Assembly: GCA_030407315.1 (NCBI GenBank)
Contig: JALQPE010000211.1
Location: 62,001-126,000, forward strand
Length of the DNA: 64,000 nucleotides
Reading direction: 5' to 3'
Source of the DNA: Asparagopsis taxiformis
Lineage: Eukaryota; Rhodophyta; Florideophyceae; Bonnemaisoniales; Bonnemaisoniaceae
The translations under genes and the position numbers were made by a program. Position 1 is the first letter of the stretch. Every line of letters begins with the position of its first letter. Below are positions 1-9,778 of the stretch, piece after piece. A model generated the notes under the pieces. That model worked only from the letters and a program-made list of their open reading frames with translations, was not told the DNA's origin and ran no database searches.

Positions 1-1897
1 TGATCTTCGTTTCAGGGAACTAAACGAAAACCGAACAGGCATCAGCGCCAAGCAAGAGGCCATTCTCACACCAGATGCTTCCAATGTTGCCGTAAAAACA
101 GAAGGAACTATTAAAGCAGTCAGTGATCCCTCTTCTAATCATGCTTCTTCTCAGAATGGCGAGCTTCAGGCAGCGGAGGCCCAAGCAAGAGAGCTTAGTC
201 AGAAGCGATTAGAAGAGTTGAAGGAGCTGCATGAGGAGAACAAATCGCTTATCTCAGAGCTGGAGGGTTTACGTGCGGAAGTTGCTAGACGTGATGCCAA
301 TGTTGTTCCCATCAAAGCAATTCTCAGCACCGCTTTGTACCAAACAATGGAAGCAACATTACAACAGCTATATTTGAAGGAACGAACATGGCAATTGGAA
401 CGTGACGGACAAAACGAAGAGCGTGAAGCCGAACGAAAAGATGCCGAGGAGCATCTCGAAGCAGTCAAGACTGCATCTGAGAAGACTATAGATCATCTCC
501 GACGACAAATGGAAGATTTGCGTCGAATTGCCGAAGCAGCTAAAGTGGAGAAGGACAAAGTTGTGTTGACGTATGAAGCAAGAAAAATGGAAGCTGGCAA
601 CGCAGCCCCTGTAATCGCAGCAGCAGAACGTCGTGCGAAAGTTAGTGAGGACATGCGAGACAAATTATCAAAGTCTAACGCAGGTCTAACGAAAGAGGTT
701 GAGGCACTTCGGAAGCAAGTTACAGAATACGAATCAGAGGTTGCGAAGAATTCATCGGTAAGTGCAGTCTTATCTCCGCGTTTTCGTGCTCCACTTTTGG
801 TTATTATGTGCTGGAATGACGAGTTCCGTTACTCGGACAAAACTAGAATTACTACGGTTACCTAGTGGTATACTCTGGTTTGTCAGATATGCCGTGTGGT
901 CATCCATTACCTCTGACCTCACATTGTCACATCATAACCTGTGATATTGTGGCTAGCTAATGAGCACAGATCTTTGTTCTTCTTCGTTGCATATGAGTAC
1001 TAACCCTTGTTTTCTGTGCACATGTGATTGTTGTGGTTTTGTTTTCAATTCGCGTGTTTACAGCCTGATGCTGCTAGTAGAATCGAAGGGTTACAACGAG
1101 CTCTTGATGAAGAGCGAGCAAAGTCACAAGCGTTCATAGGAGAAGTAGAGTCATTATCAAACATGTTCTCCGAGATAGAAAGTGAAAATGAGAAACTGGT
1201 GAAGCAGCTGGCTGAGAAAGAACAAGTTCTGTCGAAAGTTATGGCAGAAAGGTTGAAAGTGCGACAATTATTGACTACAATCAAGGAAGAGAATCGTGCA
1301 TTAACGCAAGGCCGAGAGATTGACACTGATAAGATCAAATCTTTGAAATCTGCAATGGCTGCCAGTAAAAAGGTCGCAACTGAAGCGACGCTTGCATCAA
1401 ACAAGGGCCTCGAGGAGTCTAGAGGACTAGCGTCCACACTTGAAAAGAGAAGACGAATAGCCGATGACGCAACAGTGTCTGCGCGGGCAGCAAACGCTGA
1501 AAAGGACGAAATGAAGCGAGAGCGAGATGCCTATCTCGCTCGTGCGGAGCAAGTCGCTTTGGAATATCATGAGGACCGATTCGAAGCAAAACGATTAAGG
1601 GAAGAACTACACGAATGCGAACGGAGAGTACGAAAGGCCGAAGAAGCGCGACAAGCAAGTATGGAAAACGGTCGGTCCACCACTGGCGATTCAGTGCGAG
1701 ATGAAATCATTAGGGAGCTGCGAAAGAAACTGAACTGTTCGATAGTAACGAGCAAACCGAAAGAAGTTGTTCTCTTGCGATGTGGACATTTGTTTAGTCG
1801 GCAATGCACGGACAATCTAATTGCGACACGAAATCGTAAATGCCCCATTTGTGGGAAAGCATTTGGGAATGATGACGTGCGCAATGTGTTTTTCTGA
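1..1897 (+). CDS. BRE1: Bre1/RNF20-type E3 ubiquitin ligase, 5' partial
   Basis: C-terminal 529 residues of a protein that begins before the window. By family, Bre1 attaches ubiquitin to histone H2B with the E2 Rad6 and works in chromatin during transcription. The visible part is almost all charged coiled coil, followed by a C-terminal RING, which is the Bre1 layout. The RING spacing and the ending (RKCPICGKAFG, then NVFF as last residues) match the family. Exon 1 is open from base 2 to 757; an intron with GTAAGT donor, CTAAC branch at 1000 and CAG acceptor spans 758-1063; exon 2 is 1064-1897, joined in phase 0. Oddity: the second RING cysteine is Val (codon 1745-1747) and the fifth ligand is Ser (1796-1798), so one zinc site is incomplete. 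Another large RING coiled-coil ligase is possible but less likely. Confidence 0.85.
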
Positions 1898-3116
1898 AAA
1901 CGTGGGCATTGGATGTGGTCCAGCAGTAAAGAAACGGGACTTGATTGCCGGAACGATTCCAAATGATGAAATGGTTGTGCGCTTGCTATTAGGGAAGCAG
2001 ATTAACGACTATGCCTATTAGCTGTGGCAGACTGTGAACTGGTCGATCGCATGTGCTAATGAATAGTGACGAATCGCGCACAAGATTTTGGAAGAACCGC
2101 GCAGCCACTGCGAGCATCGCAGATCGTAAGCGGTTTGACTGGGTGGAAGCCAGTTGGTTGTAAGATGACACGTCGAGAGCGTCCGAAGCAAATAATTATA
2201 CGCCTCTTGTGTTGAGTGCGAGGCCTTGTTACTTTAGTACCAACGTCGCACATATGACTGAAGTAACTGTGAATAAACGAAACGAGACCGATGCCGGTCT
2301 GTAATACCACAAAGTGCAATGCCATGCGCTCGAGACACTTGCTTGGAGTCGACTGCAGAGCGCCCAGAGTTGGATCACGTCCAGGCACATTGGCGGCACT
2401 GCGCTGATCTTGAGCTTGTCATAATCGATGACCATGTCTTGGTGTGTACACGTGTGCAGTTATCGGTTTCATGGACGTGCCCGGCGGTTGTGGCGTTTGA
2501 GCAAGACGGCGATCAACGTAATAAACGAATGCGTCGGCAATAGAACCAATTATCGGTCTCCACATCGTCTGCAGTTTCGCATGCAGTTGTTCCACCGACG
2601 CGTGCCGTCACTCGAGTTTGCTAGCTGTTTATGGCAATATTGAAACTACAGTTCACAACCAGCGTCTTGCGGATTCTCACCGTTTATAGAGAGGACCCCA
2701 CATATTCGAAAGCGGCTGCTGGTCATCTGTTACAATGCAGTGTCATCCAGCTTGACTCGGGACATTTTGATGGGTTGGCGTTGTTACGTAGTGCTTTGCT
2801 AAAAAAAAGTGTAACTAATGTGTTCGCTCGTATAGCGTGGTGTCGCGCCGCGGAAGGAATGGCTGGACAGGTCGCACGAGCTCGTCGTCTTTGCGCGCTG
2901 ACTTGGCTTGCAATGAAAGTTAGTTTAAACGCATAAATTTAGAAATTGGATAACATGTGTCAGCGCCTACTGTACGCTCCACTCCAGTGCAGTTGATTGC
3001 CGCAACCTTTCCTCCAACGCTCTCCGGTCGCTATAACTCGCTCCTCTCCAATCTCTGTCTATCGCACCCGCCCTGGTCATCCGCCTCAATTGCCACCCGA
3101 CATCCTCCCTGCCGAA
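1898..3116. other. intergenic region, no gene seen
   Basis: About 1.2 kb between two tandem plus-strand genes. Only short random-looking reading frames occur, with no recognisable protein, tRNA or repeat. It must hold the 3' end of the Bre1 gene and the promoter of the dynein light chain gene. Confidence 0.6.
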
Positions 3117-3710
3117 ATGTCTGAACACACCAAACAGGACACTTTTCCTCCCACTACACACTCAGAGCATTCCAAAGATGATCTGGCCTCCAAGGCCTCC
3201 ACTGCCCAGGACGCTGCCCCGCCGCAGAAAGTAAGCGACGAGGAGTTTATCAAGAAGCTCGTCAACAAGGCCGTCAAAGATACTATAAAGGACGAGGTGT
3301 ATTCCCATGATGCTACCAGCGTGTGGACCAACAAGATTGTGGAGCTACTGGTCAGAAACTTTGTCCAGATTGATCGTGAGAATAAGTATATTGGTATGTT
3401 GCTCTCTACCTCTGACCAATCGCTTGCGATATTCCTCTTCCCTCATTTCTAACTCTTGTTTTCGGTTTTATCGCTCCCAGTTACATGTATGATTGTGCAA
3501 AATCTACGTCAGGGCATGCGCTCGGCTACTTCGTGCTTTTGGAATGCCCAAACAGATAGCGGATTCTCGTTGACGTAAGTTGTTCTGCCCTCACTTTCCC
3601 CTTCCTTTCACTCACCAACGCAAGCGCTAACGTGATCCACTCATCTATCACACAGTAATGAACGCAATGGTATGTACGTAATCACCACTGTTTTCATCTG
3701 CAAAGCCTAA
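3117..3710 (+). CDS. DYNLT: Tctex-type dynein light chain (DYNLT family)
   Basis: Three exons (3117-3393, 3481-3574, 3656-3710) give a 141-residue protein. An N-terminal tail of about 35 polar residues precedes a complete Tctex1 domain. After splicing, YIVTCMIVQ is followed by SCFWNAQTDSG, matching the family core YIVTCIIMQ...SCFWD, and the last strand MYVITTVFI is present. The introns are 87 and 81 nt, with donors GTATGT and GTAAGT, acceptors CAG, and CTAAC branch points at 3449 and 3627. The start at 3117 is used because the upstream part of the frame has no family likeness. Tctex chains bind dynein intermediate chain and also act as cargo adaptors outside dynein. The gene is convergent with the Sec23-like gene. 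Confidence 0.88.
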
Positions 3711-3976
3711 ATTTGAGGACTGCATCGCCTCTTTTAACTTGTATAAACGAAAGGTAGATTCATATCAATCAGCATACATCATTCACAGCTGCTGTTACTC
3801 ACGAAACCCGTCATTGATCATGTCATCCGTCTTGATCACCGCTTGTGCGTTAGTGTAAGTGTCATTTGTTTCATGATAGACTACGTTGTGAAAGAGTTCA
3901 AAATATATTACCCAGTCACCGCCATGTCACATTTGCTCCGTAACTTCCTATCATTTACCTTGTTTACAACTTGCTA

Positions 3977-6800
3977 TCACGAGTTTTGCATCAACTGAAC
4001 TGTTGTAGCATCAGGCGCTAACATTGTACAGTATTGTAGGAAGCTCATCTCCATTGCCGAAGGTAAGCTACCATCTTTCCCGGGCTTGATTTTCGGCAAC
4101 TCGGCACTTGATGGCGACAAATAACTATCCAACAAATAATTCGCTTCCTGACCAGGGCGCAACTTCCACAGCTGACATGGTGACTGCCGATGAGCTGCAA
4201 CTGACCGTGCCGATTCAGAAATTGCTTCCTCTGCCTCGGCACTAGCATCATTTCCAACATAAACGAAAACGTTCAATCCCGTGTCGAGTACCAGTACAGC
4301 ATCATCAGTGATGTATGACTTGTCTAATACAACCTCAGCCATTAGACCTGTAGATTCATCCGACATCGCATTGGTGAATAGTCGCGGAGACATTAACAGC
4401 GAAGCAATCGCATAGTCTGTTCGCAAATAGAATGACCGCAGAACGAGTGAACAATCAGGATGTATCTGCCGCTCTAGTAGTAGACCCCGCCTCAATTCAA
4501 ACAGCAAACGAGCAACACCGACTGATGCCTCCGATCCGAGTAGCAACCGCCGAATGCTCATATCAACAGACTTGGCTGCAACTAATGGTTGCGTCAGACC
4601 ACCACCAGATACAATGCAGGCCTTTCCAAGTACAAGAGCGCAAATCTCCTGATCTAGACTATTCAGATATTCTGAAGAAGAGCGCGTTATGGGTATTCTT
4701 GCAGTTACAACACGAGTAGACGTTAGTGATTTTGCCGCAAGTTGCACAATGGCATGAGATGGCAAGTTTGTATCTGTTTCAGCCCCTGGTTTAGGGAGCA
4801 AGATCACCGTAAAACCTGCGGTAGGATCTATGCCAGGTACAGCATACGTATGCGGAGCCGCTGTTGGGAAAGCCGGTCCAATGACCCTCGCAACCACTAA
4901 TGGAGACGACACGCGCATTGACACAACGCCGGGACTGGTTGAACGTTGTGCTAAGAAAGATGCAGCTTCAGCAAGGGCAGATGCTGCAGAAAAACTATGC
5001 GCAGCAGTATATACTAACCCTCCGCGGGATCGCTTCGCAGCACCCAGAAGAACTGGTCCTTCAAAGCCATGAGGTGCACCAAAGCACAGAAAGTCAAGTG
5101 CGATTCGCATATCACCTGCTTTGGACCCTATTTGCTCATAGAGCTTCCCTAGAGCTTCGTCAGACTCAGCATTATTTTGGACAGGGGCTGTCTGCAGCTG
5201 GCCGTCCTTGTCGATAAAGTTGCGTCGCAAAGCATGTTCAGCCAATGTAGGAGGGCCAGTAATCAAAGAAAGAATACGAGAATTCTCGCTATCTGCCATG
5301 CCTGTTATTAGTTCAAACGCGATTGAGATGGCCATATCAAGGCGTCTTGGTTCATTGTCGCGACGGAGACGTGTCTTCTGCACCGCCCCTTCATGATATT
5401 CTTCATTCGTTGGGTTCTCTGCGTTATGAAGTGACGAACTTGCACGCGCAAAAATAAAAGCATCTGTGTCAATAGAAGATACCTCGATTTCCTCGCTACC
5501 AGATTTTACATCTCCATTGATATCCACCATAGCCGGACCCAAGAAAAATCGCTCTTTCTCCTGCTGCGTAAGTTTAGACGCTCTGGCAACACTCATGGTC
5601 TCGAGCACCGGGGGAGACGTATCATTACGACTTGGTTGTACAGCAATGGAACACCCGGCACCAACAGTTATTAAACTGAACTTCAAACCACTCTCTACAG
5701 CTGACGCATGCACAGCAGCCACTGCAGCTCTTGCCCATACAGCCTCTTCCTCGTCAATATTCTCATCAACGATAAGCACGACAGCACCTTGGCCAACTGG
5801 TGCTTTCAGCGCCGATTCTGGATGTATGTATTCGACTGTGTCCGTCGTAAGTTCTGGAAATTGCTCAGGATTTTGTTTGGCTTGAAAGCGTGTTTGACCC
5901 GCATCATTATCATTTCGGCCGCAAAAACCACAGGTCCAGAAGCGAGAGCCGGATAACACGTCTTCGCCACCGTTGCCCTTGGCCATGAAGGAGCCACATG
6001 TGCCGCATCGATTTGCAGGACGTGATAAACTATTTACTTGGCGCAGCTCGCCGAATGGGGACCATACGAATCCGAGGGGAAGGCCCTGTTGCGAAACGAT
6101 ATCGAATGCGGAAAGGGATACCATGTCAGGATTAGTATAGACTAAACCGTGAGAGTGTGTTGCGCAAGGGGTATGTTGCCTAAAAATGACGTACCAATGA
6201 GTCAAGAGATGTTTGTTCAAGCAATGCATTCGCTGCACAAAAGCGAAGGATTGGGTAGCTTTCGCGAGCTTCGCTTAGCAGAGAATCATCATCTGGGAAA
6301 ACTTCAATGAGAGTATCCTCCGCCGCATCTGCGGCCTGTTCCAAAGCGCTGCTATTCTCAGTTGTTGAGGGTTGCACGCTGGTCGCCTCCCGATCTCTGT
6401 CCACTGATTCATTTGGAGTGGAATGGCCATTGGAACTTAGTTCGCTGCTTGAAAAATTATCTTGATCAGGGACGCTAGGAGATATATTCCTGTCCACGGA
6501 TTGGGAAGAACGTCCAAGCGGTATTGATGCTAAAGTCGCGGATACTAGAGCGATATCTGGTTTGCTTTCGGGTTGGTAATCGACTGGTGTTGGTGGAGGT
6601 GGGTCAGCAGAAAGCGACGCGGAGTCAAGCGCAAGATCTGAAGTCGGAATGGGTAGGGACTTCTGTTTCCATAGGCCGTTTCGAAAGCGAGACAGAAAAG
6701 ACTTCTCTTCTGGGACTTGAAGACCATCCTCTGGTATCTGAAACGTTCCCTCTGGAGCTGAACCGCGCGTCAGCACGGATGACGGATGGCTGTTCTGCAT
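3977..6800 (-). CDS. Sec23-like COPII coat protein with long N-terminal extension
   Basis: Two exons on the minus strand (6195-6800 and 3977-6085) encode 904 residues. The 109-nt intron has donor GTACGT, branch ACTAAT and acceptor CAG, and joins in phase 0. Residues 1 to about 200 are Ser/Asp/Glu-rich and look disordered. A Sec23-type start (LPLGFVWSPF) leads into a zinc finger with Cys at about 229, 232, 254 and 257, then a trunk segment (TVEYI) and a C-terminal gelsolin-like part. By family, Sec23 is the GTPase-activating inner coat subunit of ER export vesicles, working with Sar1 and Sec24. Usual length is near 770 residues, so the extension is extra. Sequence divergence suggests a Sec23 paralogue of the kind plants carry beside canonical Sec23; Sec24 is less likely. 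It is convergent with the dynein light chain gene. Confidence 0.75.
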
Positions 6801-7208
6801 CGGATGATGCTATGGTGGAGGGTCGGGGCTGAGATTAGCAGTGGTGGTAAGGTGGAGAATACCAATGTTGACGACGGATAACAGCTGCAGGAAGGTTAAG
6901 AAAGATTCGTTTGGATGCGGCGGGGTGAGAATGAGCGACCAAAAGAGGAGTGTTACTTGTTGTGGTATTCCATTGATGCGGATGAATTTACTGAACAGGA
7001 GTGGGAAGCAAAGAAAGAAGCAAAAACGGGGATTTCGACAATCGCTAAAAATATGTGTGTGATTGGGTGGACGAAAATGGGATCAAACATGAACCCAAAA
7101 ACTGAGAGCGGACCGACTTTCTCCCAGGCCATGTCATGCCATCTCAAGTTTTTACGTGACTACCTACGTAAAGCTGTGACCAAACATTCCAACTGCACAA
7201 TGTTTGTC
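6801..7208. other. intergenic region between tandem minus-strand genes
   Basis: About 400 bp holding the 5' side of the Sec23-like gene and the 3' end of the glycosyltransferase gene. A plus-strand frame at 6915-7352 runs into the antisense of the next gene and has no family likeness. Nothing else seen. Confidence 0.55.
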
Positions 7209-9116
7209 TTACAAATATCCAACCAATACTTTGTCGAAAACAAGTCGAACGAGCTGTTCAACCTCCACCAATTCTACTCGCTGTTCATACGCACATTTCG
7301 TGATAAGAGGAAATTTCTGCACCCAGTCATTCCCTCGTCGTTCCAAGTGTAGACTATGCCCCTTGCTTCCCTCTCTAAACTTCTCCACATTCCAATCCCA
7401 CGCTTTCTCCATATTTCTAAATTCCTCCGTTCCACTGTCGTATCTATTGCCCATGCACGTCATGAAACGTTCTTTGTCTGGCCGTGCCACAATCCCAGCG
7501 TGCAGTATTCCAAGCTGATGCGAAATCTCATTGAACGGCCCTTCTTGCATGGAAAACGGGTATACTTCCACCAGCATACTCTTTGCTCTCATAAAGTACA
7601 TGTTGACATTTTCCGCAATATGCGCCGAAATTAAAACATCACTCCGCGCGTACACCTCGCGCATCCTTTTCTCACTCATGTCGACAACATCCAATGATGT
7701 AACCGAAACAGCCAATGAACTAGAATCTGTAATTCTTTGCTGAAGCAACCGTTCAAACTTGTCAACTTGCTCGGCCCCAACGCCATTTCCATTCTTTTGG
7801 AGGAAGGTGATCACAATTTCCCCCATATCCTCCTCGCTTTTCCGCTCCCTTGCGTCTCGAATTATCTCATTTTTATGAAAGAAAGGATGTGAGGAATCAA
7901 GCACATTGGATGGAAGGTGATGTCCTTTCTCTCCGCTCGTAATCACGCTTCTGAAACATGCACCTCGCTTCAGCGTATCGATGTTATTTGACGCGTGATA
8001 GCGCGATGGAATCATATCTCCCCTTCTCATCACTTCCAACCTTCCATCTTCGGATTTATTTAGCAGCTCAATGATCGACCTAGACCAGTTGTCAAGAGAC
8101 TCGAGTCGATCTGTGAATAGAGTCATGTTTGACACAGATATAACATTCTGTTTCTTTGTATCGCAGAATGTGTCTTTCTCGAGACACTTATAAACGAATC
8201 CAGTTATATTACGGGGATTCCTGGAAAGCACCTGATGATATAGAATTTTGCCCAACTGAATGCCGTAAAGCAGAGATGTCCCATTCAGGATACCCTGCAG
8301 AAATAAATCCCTATGCTTCGTTTCTTTTGAGAGGAGAAAGTATTTGCTGTGCTCAATATTTGAAAACATCATTCGCTTGATGCCGCATCCGTTGATGTAT
8401 CTCTCATGTTTATCCATAGTGTTGGGAAGCAATAATGTTCCATCATCAAGTAGGCATGAAGAATGTATGCGACAGGTCAGAGGTGCCAATCTGGGATCAC
8501 GACCATTTCGGTGACTTGCGTTAGATCTCCACATTTCAAAGGGATGAGCTTTAGACATAAATTTGAAGATATCAGACGTGGAATTTGCGGCCCTTTCTTG
8601 TATTGGCGATAATGTCTGGTTTAGAACTCGATACGGTCGATCCTTCTTGATGTTTTCTGGAAGTGGTTTCGAGGAAACTGCGGATGAGTTGTTTGAATCA
8701 AGCGAATGCTCATTGCCATTTTGAAACTTAGAGTAATTGGTGTTCAACTGTTCGGGATCATGTGTGAGGCCACCAACTTTAATATGGAGGCTTGAGGCGT
8801 CGTGTTCAATGCTGCTCTTACGGGCACCATCGGTTGGCGGTCGATGGCCTTTTCCAAAATCCTTGTGATCTGGATCTTCACCCGAAATGATTTCTTTTCG
8901 TTCGTCGTGACGTTGGATTACAAGTTTAGGTCCATTTCTGAGCCCCAGTTCGATGTATGTTACAACTTCGACAACAAGGAGAAATACACATATTCCAATC
9001 ATCCACTTTGCCTGAGTTACTGTGTTGCGCAACGAGATGTTTTGATTTTCCTTCGAGTTTCTGGCTCTAGCTGGGCGATGAGATGTTCTACGTGGCCCGC
9101 CGAAAGAAATCACCAT
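7209..9116 (-). CDS. GT61/DUF563-like glycosyltransferase, type II membrane protein
   Basis: A single exon of 635 residues. One hydrophobic segment at about residues 38-56, after a basic N terminus, gives a type II Golgi anchor. A long Ser/Asn-rich stem follows, then a C-terminal domain like GT61 (DUF563). The best match is near residues 500-545: a VYARSDVLISAH stretch, then MYFMRAKSMLVEVYPF, resembling the family's ADVLVGVHGAGLTN...VVELVPY. The family's HGA is replaced by HIA, so the acceptor or donor may differ. By family these enzymes transfer xylose or other sugars to wall polysaccharides or N-glycans. The start at 9116 is the first ATG; a GTG codon just before it is ignored. A divergent region separates it from the acidic protein gene. 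Confidence 0.65.
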   Translation of the reverse strand: MVISFGGPRRTSHRPARARNSKENQNISLRNTVTQAKWMIGICVFLLVVEVVTYIELGLRNGPKLVIQRHDERKEIISGEDPDHKDFGKGHRPPTDGARKSSIEHDASSLHIKVGGLTHDPEQLNTNYSKFQNGNEHSLDSNNSSAVSSKPLPENIKKDRPYRVLNQTLSPIQERAANSTSDIFKFMSKAHPFEMWRSNASHRNGRDPRLAPLTCRIHSSCLLDDGTLLLPNTMDKHERYINGCGIKRMMFSNIEHSKYFLLSKETKHRDLFLQGILNGTSLLYGIQLGKILYHQVLSRNPRNITGFVYKCLEKDTFCDTKKQNVISVSNMTLFTDRLESLDNWSRSIIELLNKSEDGRLEVMRRGDMIPSRYHASNNIDTLKRGACFRSVITSGEKGHHLPSNVLDSSHPFFHKNEIIRDARERKSEEDMGEIVITFLQKNGNGVGAEQVDKFERLLQQRITDSSSLAVSVTSLDVVDMSEKRMREVYARSDVLISAHIAENVNMYFMRAKSMLVEVYPFSMQEGPFNEISHQLGILHAGIVARPDKERFMTCMGNRYDSGTEEFRNMEKAWDWNVEKFREGSKGHSLHLERRGNDWVQKFPLITKCAYEQRVELVEVEQLVRLVFDKVLVGYL

Positions 9117-9778
9117 CACAGGGGATAGTCTAAATTACTTCCACTCTTGATAGTAGTTTGCAATGTTTCTAACTTGGAAAGCGTGGCTCCCGACCATCTC
9201 GACTATTTTAAAGAGCTCTCTCACAGCAACAGAAGAATATGGGGAGCGCGTACCATTTGAATGACTGTCGGTGACTGAGAGCATAAGCACCGGAACTGTT
9301 TTATGAAAATTTTGTTGGGTACTTTGACCATCTCTACTGGGATGTTAGTGTCTGTCTCCATGGTTGAAATAATTTCTTCCCGACAATCATATGAATTGCT
9401 GGTCGACGCTTTGCTAGTCACTTGAAGAAGAATATATACACGATGTAATCGGACTTTAACATGGTATACTGCCAAACAAAGTACGTTTGCCCACGATCTA
9501 AAAACGCTGAAAAGTTTGTGGGCATTATAAGGAGAGCGAAAACTGTGCAGCTCAAGATGGTGACATTGGCATGGGAATATTCGCTGGTCAGGGAAGTCCT
9601 CCCTGAAAAGATTTACTGTAAAGCAAATTTGCGGAGAGCGCCAAAACATAAAATGATGATCAAATCAATTTCGATACCCAACTTGTTAAAGTAGTTCGGT
9701 CCTCTGCTCGCCTGTTGCGTTCCTCTTTACAGCATCGTGCGCCAGTTATTGTAAACGAACAAACGGTGTTCCGCGGTC
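9117..9778. other. divergent intergenic region
   Basis: About 660 bp between the starts of two divergent genes; it must carry both promoters. A minus-strand frame at 9221-9649 shows no domain or coding character. No repeat or palindrome of note. Confidence 0.55.

Noticed and set aside
6142..6194. A 53-nt intron (acceptor TTTAG) as the Sec23-like splice
   Set aside because: It would put the second exon out of frame; the acceptor at 6086 keeps frame and lies after a good branch point.
9221..9649. A 142-codon minus-strand frame in the divergent gap
   Set aside because: No domain or targeting signal, and it sits where two promoters are expected.
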